Of a stretch of 64,000 bases of DNA, positions 12,087 through 26,730 are shown piece by piece. The DNA is from Meiothermus sp. Its GTDB lineage: Bacteria; Deinococcota; Deinococci; Deinococcales; Thermaceae. The translations under genes were made by a program, and so were the position numbers. Every line of letters starts with the position of its first letter. Positions within the stretch are counted from its first letter, which is position 1. The DNA lies in NCBI RefSeq assembly GCF_025060375.1, contig NZ_JANXCG010000093.1, positions 43,303 through 107,302 of the forward strand. The letters run 5' to 3'. The notes under the pieces are model-generated. The model saw only the letters and a program-made list of their open reading frames with translations, had not been told where the DNA came from and did no database searches.

Positions 12087-14048
12087 CTAAACCCCCAGCA
12101 TAGCCCTAACCTCGGCGGCCACCCGCTCTTTGGTAAAGCCCAACCTGGCGTACACGTCGGCAAACGGGGCGCTTGCGCCGAAGCGGTCCAGGCCCACGAC
12201 CCGCGCCGCGTACCGCTCCCAGCCCAGGGTAACCCCAGCCTCCAAGGCCAACACCGGCAGGCCCCTGGGTAAAACGGCCTCGCGGTAGGCCTGGGGCTGC
12301 TCCTCAAAGGCCTCCCAGCAAGGGAGCGAGACCACCCGCACAGGAATTCCCTCCTCAAGGAGGAGGCGTTGGGCCTCAAGGGCCAGCGCAACCTCCGAAC
12401 CGGTGGCCAAAACAACTGCCCGGGCCCCCTCTGCATCGGAAATCACATAGCCTCCCCGGAGCACCCCCTCCGGCCTGACCCCCTCCAGAACCGGCACCGG
12501 CTGGCGGGTGAGGATGAGGGCGGTGGGACCAGCCGTGCGCTCCAAGGCCATCTTCCAGGCTATGGCGGTCTCCCCCGCATCGGCCGGGCGGACCACCCAA
12601 AGGTTGGGGATGGCCCGCAGGCTCATAAGCTGCTCCACCGGCTGATGGGTGGGCCCATCCTCCCCCACTGCGATGGAGTCGTGGGTAAAGACGAAGATCG
12701 TTGGGGTCCCCATCAGGGCTGCGAGGCGGATGGCCGGGCGCATGTAGTCAGAAAAGACCAAGAAGGTGCCCCCATAAGGCCTCAGGGCCTTGCTGAGGGC
12801 TATGCCGTTCATAACCGCCCCCATGGCGTGTTCCCGCACTCCGTAGCGGATGTAGCGGCCTGCAGGATTCTCGCGGGTAAAGTCCTGCATATCGGGGGTG
12901 CGGGTGTTGTTGGAGGGGGTCAGGTCAGCTGAACCGCCCACCAGCTCAGGCAAAAGCGCAACCAACCGCTCCAGCACCTTCCCTGAAGCCGCTCGGGTGG
13001 CCATCTTCTCGCCAGGGGCGAAGCGCGGAAGATGGTCTTCCAAGCCCGCTGGAAGCTCCTGGGACATCCTGCGCCGAAACTCCGCCGCCTTTTCAGGATG
13101 GGCTCGAGCAAAAGCCTCAAACTGGGCCTGCCAGGCCGCCTGGGCTTCTTGGCCGCGCTCCCGCACCCGCCGGAAATCGGCGTAAACCTCTTCGGGAATC
13201 TCAAAGGGCGGGTAAGGCCAGCCCAGGTTTACCCGGGTAGCCGCCACCTTCTCTGGACCCATGGCGTCGGAATGGGCCTTGGGCTGTCCGGCCAGGGGGG
13301 ACCCATAACCGATGATGGAGCGCACCGCGATCAGGCTGGGCCGAGGGTCGGCCTGGGCTTCCTGCAGGGCCTTGCGGATGGCCAGCAGGTCCTCCCCATC
13401 CACCCCGGGGACCACATGCCAGCCATAGGCCTCGTAGCGCTTCAAGACATCCTCGGTAAAGGCCAGCTCCGTGCTGCCGTCAATGGAGACCTCGTTGTCG
13501 TCGTACAGCACGATGAGTCGGCCCAGGCCCAGGTGCCCCGCCAGCGAGCTGGCCTCCGCGCTTACCCCCTCCATCAGGTCCCCATCAGAGGCAATCACGT
13601 AAGTGTAGTGTGCGGCAACCTCACCAAACTCAGCCACCAGCTTGCGCTCTGCAATAGCCATGCCCACCGACGTGGCAATTCCTTGGCCCAGCGGCCCGGT
13701 GGTCACCTCCACCCCAGGGGTGTGCCCGTACTCAGGGTGGCCAGGGGTCTTGGAACCCCACTGGCGGAAGCGCTTGAGTTCTTCCATGGAGAGATCGTAG
13801 CCTGAAAGGTGCAGGAGAGCGTACAAAAGCATTGAACCGTGGCCTGCCGAGAGGACAAACCGGTCCCGGGCAGGCCAGGTGGGATCGAGGGGATTGTGCC
13901 TTAGAAACTCGGTCCACAGGATGTAGGCCGCCGGGGCCATGCCCATGGGCATCCCCGGGTGCCCTGAGCGGGCCTGCTCCACCGCGTCCAGGGCCAGCAT
14001 CCGAATGGCATTGATGGAAAGCTGAGCAATGGAGGTCATCTGGGTCAT
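12087..14048 (-). CDS. tkt: Transketolase
   Basis: [27 protein letters not shown]...; [13 protein letters not shown]-type ThDP motif; start placed at MTQMTS because a -10 (TATGAT) lies 8 nt upstream. Confidence 0.93.
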   Translation of the reverse strand: MTQMTSIAQLSINAIRMLALDAVEQARSGHPGMPMGMAPAAYILWTEFLRHNPLDPTWPARDRFVLSAGHGSMLLYALLHLSGYDLSMEELKRFRQWGSKTPGHPEYGHTPGVEVTTGPLGQGIATSVGMAIAERKLVAEFGEVAAHYTYVIASDGDLMEGVSAEASSLAGHLGLGRLIVLYDDNEVSIDGSTELAFTEDVLKRYEAYGWHVVPGVDGEDLLAIRKALQEAQADPRPSLIAVRSIIGYGSPLAGQPKAHSDAMGPEKVAATRVNLGWPYPPFEIPEEVYADFRRVRERGQEAQAAWQAQFEAFARAHPEKAAEFRRRMSQELPAGLEDHLPRFAPGEKMATRAASGKVLERLVALLPELVGGSADLTPSNNTRTPDMQDFTRENPAGRYIRYGVREHAMGAVMNGIALSKALRPYGGTFLVFSDYMRPAIRLAALMGTPTIFVFTHDSIAVGEDGPTHQPVEQLMSLRAIPNLWVVRPADAGETAIAWKMALERTAGPTALILTRQPVPVLEGVRPEGVLRGGYVISDAEGARAVVLATGSEVALALEAQRLLLEEGIPVRVVSLPCWEAFEEQPQAYREAVLPRGLPVLALEAGVTLGWERYAARVVGLDRFGASAPFADVYARLGFTKERVAAEVRAMLGV

Positions 14049-14160
14049 ACCCCGCAATCATACCGCCTAGAGCTGGGCCCTAGGAAAGCGGCCGGGACAT
14101 TTTTCCCTAGGACACATGTACTCTCACAAGACTCTTAGACTCCCTTTAGGGAGGAGGCCT

Positions 14161-14274
14161 ATGGAGGAAAAAGAGCAGCGACCCATTGGGGCGGTTTTGG
14201 TGGTCACGGTGGTGGCCGTGTTCATCCTGGCCTTCTGGTTCTTTCACTTCTTCATGCACCTGGCAAGGAGCTAG
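14161..14274 (+). CDS. ba3-type cytochrome c oxidase subunit IIa (37 aa)
   Basis: MEEKEQRPIGAVLVVTVVAVFILAFWFFHFFMHLARS*, one TM helix immediately upstream of subunit II; below the ORF-track size cutoff. Confidence 0.8.
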   Translation: MEEKEQRPIGAVLVVTVVAVFILAFWFFHFFMHLARS

Positions 14275-14277
14275 ATC

Positions 14278-14760
14278 ATGGAGCACCAAGAACACGTTAT
14301 TGAACGTTATGAGCGGGCCTGGATTTTCTTCGGGCTGGCCATGATTGCGGTCTTCATCATCCTGATCGGTTACATGATGATGACCATGGGCAACACCAAC
14401 CCGGTGGGCGCGGGGCGAATTGACCCCACCAAGGTCCGCACCGAAGGGGAGTTTGCTAACCCTAGGGTGGAGCAAATCGGCAACGAGTACGTGGCCTACG
14501 TCCAGGCTTTCTCATTCGGCTACCTGCCCAACGAGATGCGCTTCAAGGTGGGGCGGAGGGTAACCTTCTACATCACCGCCCCAGATGTTCAGCACGGTTT
14601 CCAGGTAGAAAACACCAACATCAACGTGCAGGTGATCCCTGGGGAAATAGCCAAGGTGAGCTACACCTTTAGCCGACCCGGGGAATACCGGATCATCTGC
14701 AACGAGTACTGCGGCATCGGCCACGCCAACATGATCAGCAAGCTGATTGTGGAACCCTAG
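14278..14760 (+). CDS. cbaB: Cytochrome c oxidase subunit II, ba3 type (CuA)
   Basis: CuA motif CNEYCGIGHANM; N-terminal TM. Confidence 0.9.
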   Translation: MEHQEHVIERYERAWIFFGLAMIAVFIILIGYMMMTMGNTNPVGAGRIDPTKVRTEGEFANPRVEQIGNEYVAYVQAFSFGYLPNEMRFKVGRRVTFYITAPDVQHGFQVENTNINVQVIPGEIAKVSYTFSRPGEYRIICNEYCGIGHANMISKLIVEP

Positions 14761-14772
14761 CAAGGAGTCAAG

Positions 14773-16455
14773 ATGGCGGTCCAAACCCTTATCCGCTTTG
14801 ATGCCTACGCCGACGCACCGGAGAAAAAGTACGCCCTGTACATGATGATGCTGGGCTTCTCAGCCCTAGCCCTGGGCACCTTTTTTGGCCCGCTTCAGGC
14901 CTTCAACTACGGGGGCTTGGACCTATACCCCCTCTTGAAGCCGGTCTTTCAAAACTACTACCAGGGGCTAAGCCTGCACGGCGTGCTCAACGCCATTGTC
15001 TTCACCCAGCTCTTTGCCCAGACCATCATGATTTACCTACCTGCCCGGGAGCTGGGCCTGCGCCCCAACATGAAGCTGGCCTGGGCCTCCTTCTGGATGG
15101 CCCTGGCAGGACTCCTAACCGCTGCCGTACCCCTCCTTCTGAATGAAGCCTCCGTCCTCTATACCTTCTATGCTCCCCTAAAGGCCAACTGGGCCTTCTA
15201 CACGGGCGCAGCAATATTCGTGCTCTCGAGCTACATAAGCATATACGTCGCCCTCGAGCTGTGGCTCCGCTGGCGCAGGGCCAATCCCGGGAAAATCACC
15301 CCTTTGGCCACCTTCATGGCCGTCACTTTCTGGCTGATGTGGTTTCTAGCCAGCCTGGGGTTGGTGGTGGAGATGCTCTTCCTCATTCCCTGGTCGCTGG
15401 GCATTCTACCTGGGGTTGACCCTCTCCTGATGCGCACCCTCTTCTGGTACACCGGGCACCCCATCGTCTACTTCTGGCTCCTCCCAGCCTATACCCTGGC
15501 CTACGTAACCCTCCCCAGGCTAGCCGGGGGCAAGCTGGTCTCAGACCCTCTGGCCCGGTTGGTCTTCGTCCTCTTCCTGCTCTTCTCGGTTCCGGTGGGC
15601 TTCCACCACCAATTTGCCGACCCCGGCATCGCCCCCTACTGGAAGTTCATCCATACCGTGCTGACCATGATGGTAGCGGTACCCAGCCTAATCACCGCTT
15701 TCACCATCGCAGCCTCCCTCGAGGTGGCCGGACGAACCAACGGGGGCAAAGGCCTCTTGGGTTGGATCACCTCGTTGCCATGGCACAACCCCACCGTGCT
15801 GGCCTTTCTGTTGGGCTTCCTGGCCTTCATCCCAGGTGGGGCAGGGGGAATCGTCAACGCTAGCTTCAACCTGAACCAAAACGTCCACAATACGGTCTGG
15901 ATTCCCGGCCACTTCCACCTGCAGGTGGGTACCCTGGTCACCATGGCGGCCATGGGCACGGCCTTCTGGCTCATCCCCCACCTCACCGGCAAGCCCTTGG
16001 TGGCCCGCGGCCTGGCGGTAGCCTCCCAGTGGCTCTGGTTCCTGGGTATGTTCCTCATGACCTTCGCCCTGCACTGGATGGGCTTCCTTTACGCCATACC
16101 CCGGCGAGCCCACATCGCAGGCAGCCCTGTGGCTATGGAGGCCTTCAAGGAAAGCTCAGCCTGGATGGCGCTCAACATCGTGTCTGGGGTGATTCTCCTG
16201 GTCGCCGCAGTCCTCTTCTTCTACGTAATCTTCGCTACCGCATTGCAAAATCGCCGTGAGCCCGAAAAGGTGTTGGGCGAGGTGCCCTTCAGCGAGGCCA
16301 TTTCCAAGCCTGAGGGCAGCAGCCTGGCCCGCCTCACCGAGCGGGTAGGGTTCTGGTTTGGCCTGGCGGTGTTGCTGGTGGTGCTGGCCTATGGCCCGGT
16401 GCTCTACCAGATGTTTACCAACATGCTCCCCGTCCCTGGGGTACGGCTCTGGTAG
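14773..16455 (+). CDS. cbaA: Cytochrome c oxidase subunit I, ba3 type
   Basis: 12+ TM haem-copper oxidase; FWYTGHPIVYFWLLPAY, HHQFADPG, HNTVWIPGHFHLQ. Confidence 0.93.
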   Translation: MAVQTLIRFDAYADAPEKKYALYMMMLGFSALALGTFFGPLQAFNYGGLDLYPLLKPVFQNYYQGLSLHGVLNAIVFTQLFAQTIMIYLPARELGLRPNMKLAWASFWMALAGLLTAAVPLLLNEASVLYTFYAPLKANWAFYTGAAIFVLSSYISIYVALELWLRWRRANPGKITPLATFMAVTFWLMWFLASLGLVVEMLFLIPWSLGILPGVDPLLMRTLFWYTGHPIVYFWLLPAYTLAYVTLPRLAGGKLVSDPLARLVFVLFLLFSVPVGFHHQFADPGIAPYWKFIHTVLTMMVAVPSLITAFTIAASLEVAGRTNGGKGLLGWITSLPWHNPTVLAFLLGFLAFIPGGAGGIVNASFNLNQNVHNTVWIPGHFHLQVGTLVTMAAMGTAFWLIPHLTGKPLVARGLAVASQWLWFLGMFLMTFALHWMGFLYAIPRRAHIAGSPVAMEAFKESSAWMALNIVSGVILLVAAVLFFYVIFATALQNRREPEKVLGEVPFSEAISKPEGSSLARLTERVGFWFGLAVLLVVLAYGPVLYQMFTNMLPVPGVRLW

Positions 16456-16470
16456 CCCTCCCCTGTTCTA

Positions 16471-16529
16471 GCCCCGGCCGCTGGCCGGGGCCCCCAAAAG
16501 TGCGTCCGGGGCTCTGGCCCCGGAACGCA
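16471..16529. terminator. Two GC-rich hairpins between convergent cbaA and rpmE
   Basis: GCCCCGGCCgctGGCCGGGGC (16471-16491) and TGCGTCCGGGGC-tctg-GCCCCGGAACGCA (16501-16529). Confidence 0.6.
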
Positions 16530-16542
16530 GCTGTGCGCAGGG

Positions 16543-16764
16543 CTACTTTTTGGCTTTTTTCCCGTAGGTTCCAGCGAATTTCTTCTGGAACTTCTCCACC
16601 CGGCCCTCGGTATCCACAAAACGCTGCTGGCCCGTCCAGAAGGGGTGGTTCCCGCTCCAGACTTCCACGTGTATCTCGGGCTTGACGCTGTAGGTCTGCA
16701 TGATCACCTCGCCGTTGCAGATGATCCTGCAGGGAACCAGCTTGGGGTGAATCTTTTCCTTCAT
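16543..16764 (-). CDS. rpmE: 50S ribosomal protein L31
   Basis: [63 protein letters not shown]. Confidence 0.96.
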   Translation of the reverse strand: MKEKIHPKLVPCRIICNGEVIMQTYSVKPEIHVEVWSGNHPFWTGQQRFVDTEGRVEKFQKKFAGTYGKKAKK

Positions 16765-16857
16765 GGGCGCTCCTCAGCACGGACCCGGCCGTGCGGTCAA
16801 CCCCTGCACTATAGCAGGTCTAGGCGAGGAGGGCAAGACAAATTAAAATCCCAGCCT

Positions 16858-17226
16858 ATGGTGAGAGGGGTTCGCGGCGCCATCACGGTTGAGGAAGACA
16901 CCCGGGAGGCAATACTAAGCGCCACCCGCGAGCTTTTGCAGAAGATGCTCGAGGCCAACCACATCACCGACTACGAAAGCATCGGAGCGATGATCTTCAC
17001 CCTCACCGACGACCTAAAAGCGGCCTTTCCCGCAGAGGCGGCCCGTCAGCTCGGAATGCAGATGGTTCCCCTCATCAACTCCCGCGAAATTCCCGTACCC
17101 GGGTCGCTGCCCAGGGTAATCCGGGTGATGATACTCTGGAACACCGACATCCCTCAAAAGCAGGTCAAGCACGTCTACCTGAGGGAAGCGGTGCGGCTGC
17201 GCCCCGATCTGGAAAGCGCCCAGTAG
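16858..17226 (+). CDS. aroH: Chorismate mutase, AroH type
   Basis: [36 protein letters not shown]...; ORF-track start (16645) is too long. Confidence 0.93.
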   Translation: MVRGVRGAITVEEDTREAILSATRELLQKMLEANHITDYESIGAMIFTLTDDLKAAFPAEAARQLGMQMVPLINSREIPVPGSLPRVIRVMILWNTDIPQKQVKHVYLREAVRLRPDLESAQ

Positions 17227-17264
17227 ACACCCCCTAAAAAGCTCAGCCCAAAGGGCAGAAACCC

Positions 17265-19265
<2,001 letters not shown>

Positions 19266-19294
19266 CTATGCGCTTGCGAAAGCGGTTGGCAATA

Positions 19295-19978
<684 letters not shown>

Positions 19979-20455
19979 TCAGGCCCCTCGCCGCAGCTCG
20001 AGCAGGGCCTCGGCCACCTCAGCCGCATGGCCTTCGGGCCTCACCTTCTCCCAAACCCGGGCCACCCTCCCCTCGGGATCGATCAGGTAGGTCTGGCGCA
20101 TAACCCCCTCGTAAACCTGACCGTACATCCGCTTGACCCCCCAGGCGCCGTAGGCCCGGATCACCTCCTTTTGGGGGTCGGAAAGCAGGGGAAAGTTTAG
20201 GGCATACTTGCTGTGGAAGCGAGCATGGCTCTGCACATCGTCCGCAGAAACCCCTAGCACCACCGCCCCCAGGGCCTCCAGGTTCCCCTTCTCATCCCGG
20301 AAGCCACAGGCCTCCTTGGTGCAGCCCGGGGTGTCGTCCTTTGGGTAGAAGTAAAGCACCACCCACCGGCCGCGGTAGTCCTCCAGCCGGTGTAAACGCC
20401 CCTCCTGGTCGGCCAGGGCAAAGGAAGGGGCCTGCGCACCCACCTGAACCCCCAT
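19979..20455 (-). CDS. bcp: Thiol peroxidase of the Bcp/PrxQ family
   Basis: MGVQVGAQAPSFALADQEG...VVLYFYPKDDTPGCTKEACGFRD. Confidence 0.9.
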   Translation of the reverse strand: MGVQVGAQAPSFALADQEGRLHRLEDYRGRWVVLYFYPKDDTPGCTKEACGFRDEKGNLEALGAVVLGVSADDVQSHARFHSKYALNFPLLSDPQKEVIRAYGAWGVKRMYGQVYEGVMRQTYLIDPEGRVARVWEKVRPEGHAAEVAEALLELRRGA

Positions 20456-20471
20456 GCTTACCCCCTTAGCA

Positions 20472-20966
20472 TCAGGAGAGGGCCACCTTGTAGCCCAGCT
20501 TCCGCAAAAGCTCCTTCCGCCACGCCACATCCTCCTCGGCCTCCACCCCCAGGGGCTTGTGCCCATCCAGGACACCCAGGATTCCGCGCTGCTCGCCTTG
20601 TTCCACCACCACCACCGAGAGGGGGTTGGCGGTAGCGGCGAAAACCCGCACCACCTCGGGGCAGGCCTTGACCGCGTGCAGAACGTTGATGGGGTAAAAC
20701 CCCTCCCCCAGAACAATCAGGAAGGAGTGGCCTGCCCCGATGGCCAGGGCGTTCTGGACCGCCAGCTCCACCAACGGCCCCGAGGTGCCGCTTTTGCGCA
20801 CCAGGCGCTTTCCCGAGGCCTCGCAAAAGGCCAGGCCAAACTGAATTCCGGGGACCGCTGTGACCAGGGCCTCGTGGAGGTCCTCCACGGTTTTGATGAA
20901 GTGGGCCATGCCCAAGATCACGTTCAGGCCGTCGGGTTTTTCCACCGGGACGATTTTCAGCTCCAT
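20472..20966 (-). CDS. Adenosine-specific kinase family protein (DUF355-like)
   Basis: MELKIVPVEKPDGLNVILGMAHFIKTVEDLHEALVTAVPGIQFGLAFCEASGKRLVRKSGTS... Confidence 0.8.
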   Translation of the reverse strand: MELKIVPVEKPDGLNVILGMAHFIKTVEDLHEALVTAVPGIQFGLAFCEASGKRLVRKSGTSGPLVELAVQNALAIGAGHSFLIVLGEGFYPINVLHAVKACPEVVRVFAATANPLSVVVVEQGEQRGILGVLDGHKPLGVEAEEDVAWRKELLRKLGYKVALS

Positions 20967-20970
20967 ACCC

Positions 20971-21525
20971 TCATTTAGGCACACGGTAGCGAACCAGGTC
21001 AACCGTGGCCCCATCCAGCGTGGCGTAGCGGACCACCCCAACCCCAGGGACAAAGTAGACCTCCATCACCTGGCTACCTCCCTCGCTCGTCACGGTGGAG
21101 GTGCGAATCACGTAGGCGTTAAAGCGGCCTGCCGGAACGCTCACCCCCTCAATTCGCAAAACCTTGCCCACAAGGGCCACGCTCTGCCCTCCGAACCGGC
21201 TTCGCCCACCCCAGGCCTGGCCCAGCTCCAAAGGGGGGGGCGGGTAGAGCAGCAGGGGTGGCTCGTAGCGCTGCACCGCCTGGCCTACCGCAAGGCCCTC
21301 GAGCCACACCCCCTCCGGGGTGTAGCGGAGCACATCGGCGCTCACCGGCCGCCCCACCAGCCGCCGCTCCAAAAACAATGCCCCCCCCTGCTCCCGGGTG
21401 AAGACCTGCTCCATCCCTGTGGAGTAGGTCCACGAATAGCCCACCCCGTGGGGGTAGTAGCCTGGGGAGAAGGCCAGCCCTATGCAAAGAAACAACCAGG
21501 CCAAAGACCACCGTACGGCCCTCAT
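20971..21525 (-). CDS. Hypothetical secreted protein
   Basis: Signal-peptide-like N-terminus [20 protein letters not shown]; no family recognised. Confidence 0.55.
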   Translation of the reverse strand: MRAVRWSLAWLFLCIGLAFSPGYYPHGVGYSWTYSTGMEQVFTREQGGALFLERRLVGRPVSADVLRYTPEGVWLEGLAVGQAVQRYEPPLLLYPPPPLELGQAWGGRSRFGGQSVALVGKVLRIEGVSVPAGRFNAYVIRTSTVTSEGGSQVMEVYFVPGVGVVRYATLDGATVDLVRYRVPK

Positions 21526-22307
21526 CCATCCTCCCGGCCCAAGGCGTGCCCCCGCTGGGTGGCCGCCTCCACCGCCTCAATGAACGCCGCCCGCACCCCT
21601 CGAGCCTCCAGCGCGGCCAGGCCGTAAATGGTGGTACCCCCTGGGCTGCTCACCTCATCCTTGAGCACCGCAGGGTGCTTCTTGCGCAGCAATTCCCCAG
21701 TAGCGATGAGCACATCGGCCGCCAGGCGGAGCGCCTGCGCCCGGGGAAGGCCCTGCTTGACCCCCCCATCGGCCAGGGCTTCAGCCACCAGGGCGATGTA
21801 GGCCGGCGCTGAGGCAGACATCCCCGTAAACGCGTCAAAAAGCCGCTCGGGCAGCTCGTAGACATCGCCAACCGTTTCAAAAAGCTGCCGGGTAAAGGCC
21901 AGATCCCCGGCCTCCTCGGCCTCGCGTGGGCCGGTGATGGCGGTGGAACTCCTGCCGATGGTGGCCGCCAGATTGGGCATGCAACGCACCACCCGCCGGG
22001 TGCCCAGCCGGCGGGAGAGAATGGCCGTGGAGACCCCGGCCATAATGGAAATGTAGCCGACGTTGGGGTGGGCCACCTGCGGGGCTAAAGCCGCGATGTC
22101 CCTCGGCTGAACGCTCAGCAGAACCCGCTCGGCGTACCGAAGGTCGGACAGGCTTAGGGGCCGGGTACCAGTCTCCCCGGCCACCTCCAAGGTGCGTTCG
22201 GGGGTATCCAGGACACCAATATCCTCCGGTGCGAACAGCCCTGCCCGCAAAATTCCGTCCAGGATGCTCCGTCCCATCTTCCCCACGCCCACGATGGCCA
22301 ACTTCAT
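21522..22307 (-). CDS. proC: Pyrroline-5-carboxylate reductase
   Basis: [23 protein letters not shown]...; [32 protein letters not shown]. Confidence 0.93.
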   Translation of the reverse strand: MKLAIVGVGKMGRSILDGILRAGLFAPEDIGVLDTPERTLEVAGETGTRPLSLSDLRYAERVLLSVQPRDIAALAPQVAHPNVGYISIMAGVSTAILSRRLGTRRVVRCMPNLAATIGRSSTAITGPREAEEAGDLAFTRQLFETVGDVYELPERLFDAFTGMSASAPAYIALVAEALADGGVKQGLPRAQALRLAADVLIATGELLRKKHPAVLKDEVSSPGGTTIYGLAALEARGVRAAFIEAVEAATQRGHALGREDG

Positions 22308-22382
22308 GGCCCCAAGTCTAAGGAGCCGCAGGGAGGCTTGGCAACACGCCGCCACCTCTCCAACACTGCTATACTCCACAAG

Positions 22383-22913
22383 GTGCGCGTACTGGCACTG
22401 GACACCGCCACCCCTTACCTTGTGCTGGGTCTGCCCCATGCCGAGAGGGCCCTGCGGTTGGAGCGCCGCCACGCTGAGGCGCTGTGGGCTGAGCTAAAGC
22501 GGTTTCTGGAGGAGGCCCAAACACCTCTGGAGTCCCTTCAAGGCATCGCGGTAGGGCAAGGACCGGGTTCCTACACCGGGCTTCGGATAGGCGTTGCCGC
22601 CGGGCTGGGGCTGGGCCGCGGACGGGCAATCCCAGTGGTGGGGGTGGACACCCTGGCAGGAGTGGCCCTGCGCTACCAGGGCACGGTTACCGTGGCCCAG
22701 CAAGCCCGGGGCGAGTGGGTCTACGCCGCCACCTACCGCCTGGAGGGAGGGCAGGCCATTCCCGTTGTCTCCCCACACCGGGTCCACCGGGCGAAGCTTG
22801 TCCCCCAAGGCCTGCTGGTGCTGGATGAGCCCCCTTCAGGGCAGGCCCTGGCCCGCCTGGGCGCAGCCCGACTGCAAAGCGGTGCCCGCGGGGTGGAACC
22901 GCTGTACCTATGA
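22383..22913 (+). CDS. tsaB: tRNA threonylcarbamoyladenosine biosynthesis protein TsaB
   Basis: [17 protein letters not shown]...[28 protein letters not shown] start 8 nt downstream of TATACT. Confidence 0.88.
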   Translation: MRVLALDTATPYLVLGLPHAERALRLERRHAEALWAELKRFLEEAQTPLESLQGIAVGQGPGSYTGLRIGVAAGLGLGRGRAIPVVGVDTLAGVALRYQGTVTVAQQARGEWVYAATYRLEGGQAIPVVSPHRVHRAKLVPQGLLVLDEPPSGQALARLGAARLQSGARGVEPLYL

Positions 22914-24010
22914 CCCTGGAAGCCTACCACGCCCTGCGCCCCTTCTCGGCTCCTGAAGGGCATCTTTTCGTCAAGGCCGGGGCCAGAGGCCTAGACGACC
23001 CGGCCTACGAGCTGCTGGCGCAAAGCCTGGAGCCCTACGGAGAAGAAGCCCTGGACCTGAACCCCGGGGTCGGCCGGGTTACCCTAGCCCTGCTGCAACA
23101 CGGCCTCCTGGTGCGGGCCATTGAGACCTCCCGGGCGGCCCTGCGCTGCCTGGAGGCCGGACTTGCCAAACGGGCCGAGATTGTCTGCGGACTCCCTTGG
23201 GAAGCCCCCAGCGAAAGCGCAGACATGGTGGCCTTGGTCCTTCCGGCCGAGCGGGGAACCCGCTACGTGACGCTATCCCTGCTGGGGGCAGCCCGGGCGT
23301 TGCGGATGGGCGGGCGGTTTTACATTGCCGGCAACAAGAGCAGGGGCTTTGACCACTACTTCCGGCTGGCCCAGGAAATCCTGGGTTTTGGTGTGGTGCT
23401 CGAGCGAAAGGGACCCCTGCGGGTGGCCGTTTTGGAGAAGGAGAAGCCCCCTCCGCCTCTACCCCCAGCCTGGGCGTCGTTTAGCTGCTGGGTCAGGGGT
23501 AGGACCTTGGAATTCGCCTACCTACCTGGGGTCTTCTCTGCAGGCGGGCTAGACCCGGGCAGCACCTTGCTGTTGGAAAACCTGGAGGGCGACCTGGGTC
23601 AGGTGCTTGACCTAGGGGCCGGTTACGGGGCCCTCAGCCTGCCCCTGGTGGGATGGGCAGAGGGCTTGGTGCTGCTCGAAGACGACTGGCCCAGCGTGCT
23701 CTCGGCAAGGCGCAACCTAGGCGAAAAGGCCACCGTGCTCCACTCCGACGTAGACGAGGCCTTGACAAAGGGGCGCACCTTCGCTACTATCGTGGCGAAC
23801 CCCCCGTTCCACGTGGGGGGCCTTGTCGTGTTAGAAACCGCAGTAGCGTTCATCGAGGCCGCCTACGCCCGCCTGGAGAGGGGCGGGAAGTTTTATCTGG
23901 TGGCCAACCGCTTTTTGCCCTATGAGCCGTTGCTGCTGGAGCGTTTCGGTCGGGTGCGCACCCTGGCCGAAAACAGCCATAAGGTTCTCTTAGCCCAAAA
24001 GCTCGGTTAA
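22910..24010 (+). CDS. RsmC-like class I SAM-dependent methyltransferase
   Basis: VLDLGAGYGALSLPL; catalytic ATIVANPPFHVG. Confidence 0.85.
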   Translation: MTLEAYHALRPFSAPEGHLFVKAGARGLDDPAYELLAQSLEPYGEEALDLNPGVGRVTLALLQHGLLVRAIETSRAALRCLEAGLAKRAEIVCGLPWEAPSESADMVALVLPAERGTRYVTLSLLGAARALRMGGRFYIAGNKSRGFDHYFRLAQEILGFGVVLERKGPLRVAVLEKEKPPPPLPPAWASFSCWVRGRTLEFAYLPGVFSAGGLDPGSTLLLENLEGDLGQVLDLGAGYGALSLPLVGWAEGLVLLEDDWPSVLSARRNLGEKATVLHSDVDEALTKGRTFATIVANPPFHVGGLVVLETAVAFIEAAYARLERGGKFYLVANRFLPYEPLLLERFGRVRTLAENSHKVLLAQKLG

Positions 24011-24025
24011 CCAGCCCGCTAGGAG

Positions 24026-25585
<1,560 letters not shown>

Positions 25586-25650
25586 GGGTGCCAACTTTCC
25601 CCTTCCAGCCGCGCGAAGCGCTTATTGGCAGGCCAATTCGGGGGATGGGC

Positions 25651-26730
25651 TCAGCGGGTATGGGTCACCTTGGTCAGGTGCCGGGGTGCATCAGGGTCCA
25701 ACCCCCGGGCCACGGCAAGCTGGGCGGCGAAAGGGTAAAAGGCCTGGGCAGCCAGAACCGAGTCCAGCACCGGGTGAAGCCGGGTCGGCAGGGGCAGGGG
25801 GGTATGGGCTAGCGCCAGGGCCTCGGCCTCGGTGGAGACCACCAGGAGGTGACCCCCCTTGGCCCGCAGGGCTTCCAAAAGCTCGAGCATTCCGGGCAAA
25901 GGCCTGTCCTTGGGGACCAGAACCAACAGAGGGAAGTCAGGCTCCACCAGGGCCACCGGCCCATGTAGAAGCTCAGCCCCGGAAAGGGCCTCCGCATGAA
26001 AGGCGCAGGTCTCCTTGAGCTTCAGGGCCAGCTCGTGGGCCACCGCAAAGGCGTAGCCGCGGCCTACCAAAAGGCCGTTCTCGGCCGACAGAAGGGGCTC
26101 GAGGCCTACCTGCCAGTCCACCTCCAAAGCGCTGTGCATAGCCTCGGGTAGCCTTTCCAAGGCTTCTTTGAGTTCCCGGTCCTCGGTCCAGGCTGCCACC
26201 ACCTGCACCAGCGTGGCCAGGGCGGTCAGGTAGCTCTTCGTAGCTGCCACCGCTTTTTCCGGCCCAGCCCACAAGGGCAAGACTACCTCGGCCGCCCGGG
26301 CCAATGGGGAGTCCACCTGGTTCACCAGGGCCAGGGTCAGAGCCCCATCGCGCCGGGCCTGGCGGGTCACCTCCACCAGGTCAGGGCTCTGGCCCGATTG
26401 GGAAAGGGCGATGAGCAAAGCCCCCAGAACCGATAGGCGCTGCCCATAGACAGTGTAGACGGAGGGGAGCACCGAGGAACAAACCAAGCCTAGACGGCCC
26501 TCAATCAGATACTTTCCAAAAAGTGCGGCGTGGTCGGAGCTGCCCCGGGCCACCGTAAGCGCGAAGGGCGGGGGGTGGCGGCGCAAGAAGGTACCCAAGA
26601 GCTCCACCTCGCTTCGGTTCTCCCTCAGAGCCCGTTCTACCGCCGCAGGGGCCTGGCGGGCTTCCTCGACCATCTGGGTGTTCGCAGCGCTCACAGTCAG
26701 GATTTTCGCACGCCTTTGGGCAGCCGTCAC
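25651..26730 (-). CDS. SIS-domain aminotransferase/deaminase (GlmS isomerase-like)
   Basis: VARGSSDHAALFGKYLIEGRLG; IALSQSGQSPDLVEV; ELLHGPVALVE. Confidence 0.85.
   Translation of the reverse strand: MTAAQRRAKILTVSAANTQMVEEARQAPAAVERALRENRSEVELLGTFLRRHPPPFALTVARGSSDHAALFGKYLIEGRLGLVCSSVLPSVYTVYGQRLSVLGALLIALSQSGQSPDLVEVTRQARRDGALTLALVNQVDSPLARAAEVVLPLWAGPEKAVAATKSYLTALATLVQVVAAWTEDRELKEALERLPEAMHSALEVDWQVGLEPLLSAENGLLVGRGYAFAVAHELALKLKETCAFHAEALSGAELLHGPVALVEPDFPLLVLVPKDRPLPGMLELLEALRAKGGHLLVVSTEAEALALAHTPLPLPTRLHPVLDSVLAAQAFYPFAAQLAVARGLDPDAPRHLTKVTHTR

Noticed and set aside
14058-14160. Inverted repeat CCTAGGAAA...TTTTCCCTAGG between tkt and the ba3 operon as an operator
   Set aside because: Imperfect and long spacer; no supporting second site seen, so left as unproven.
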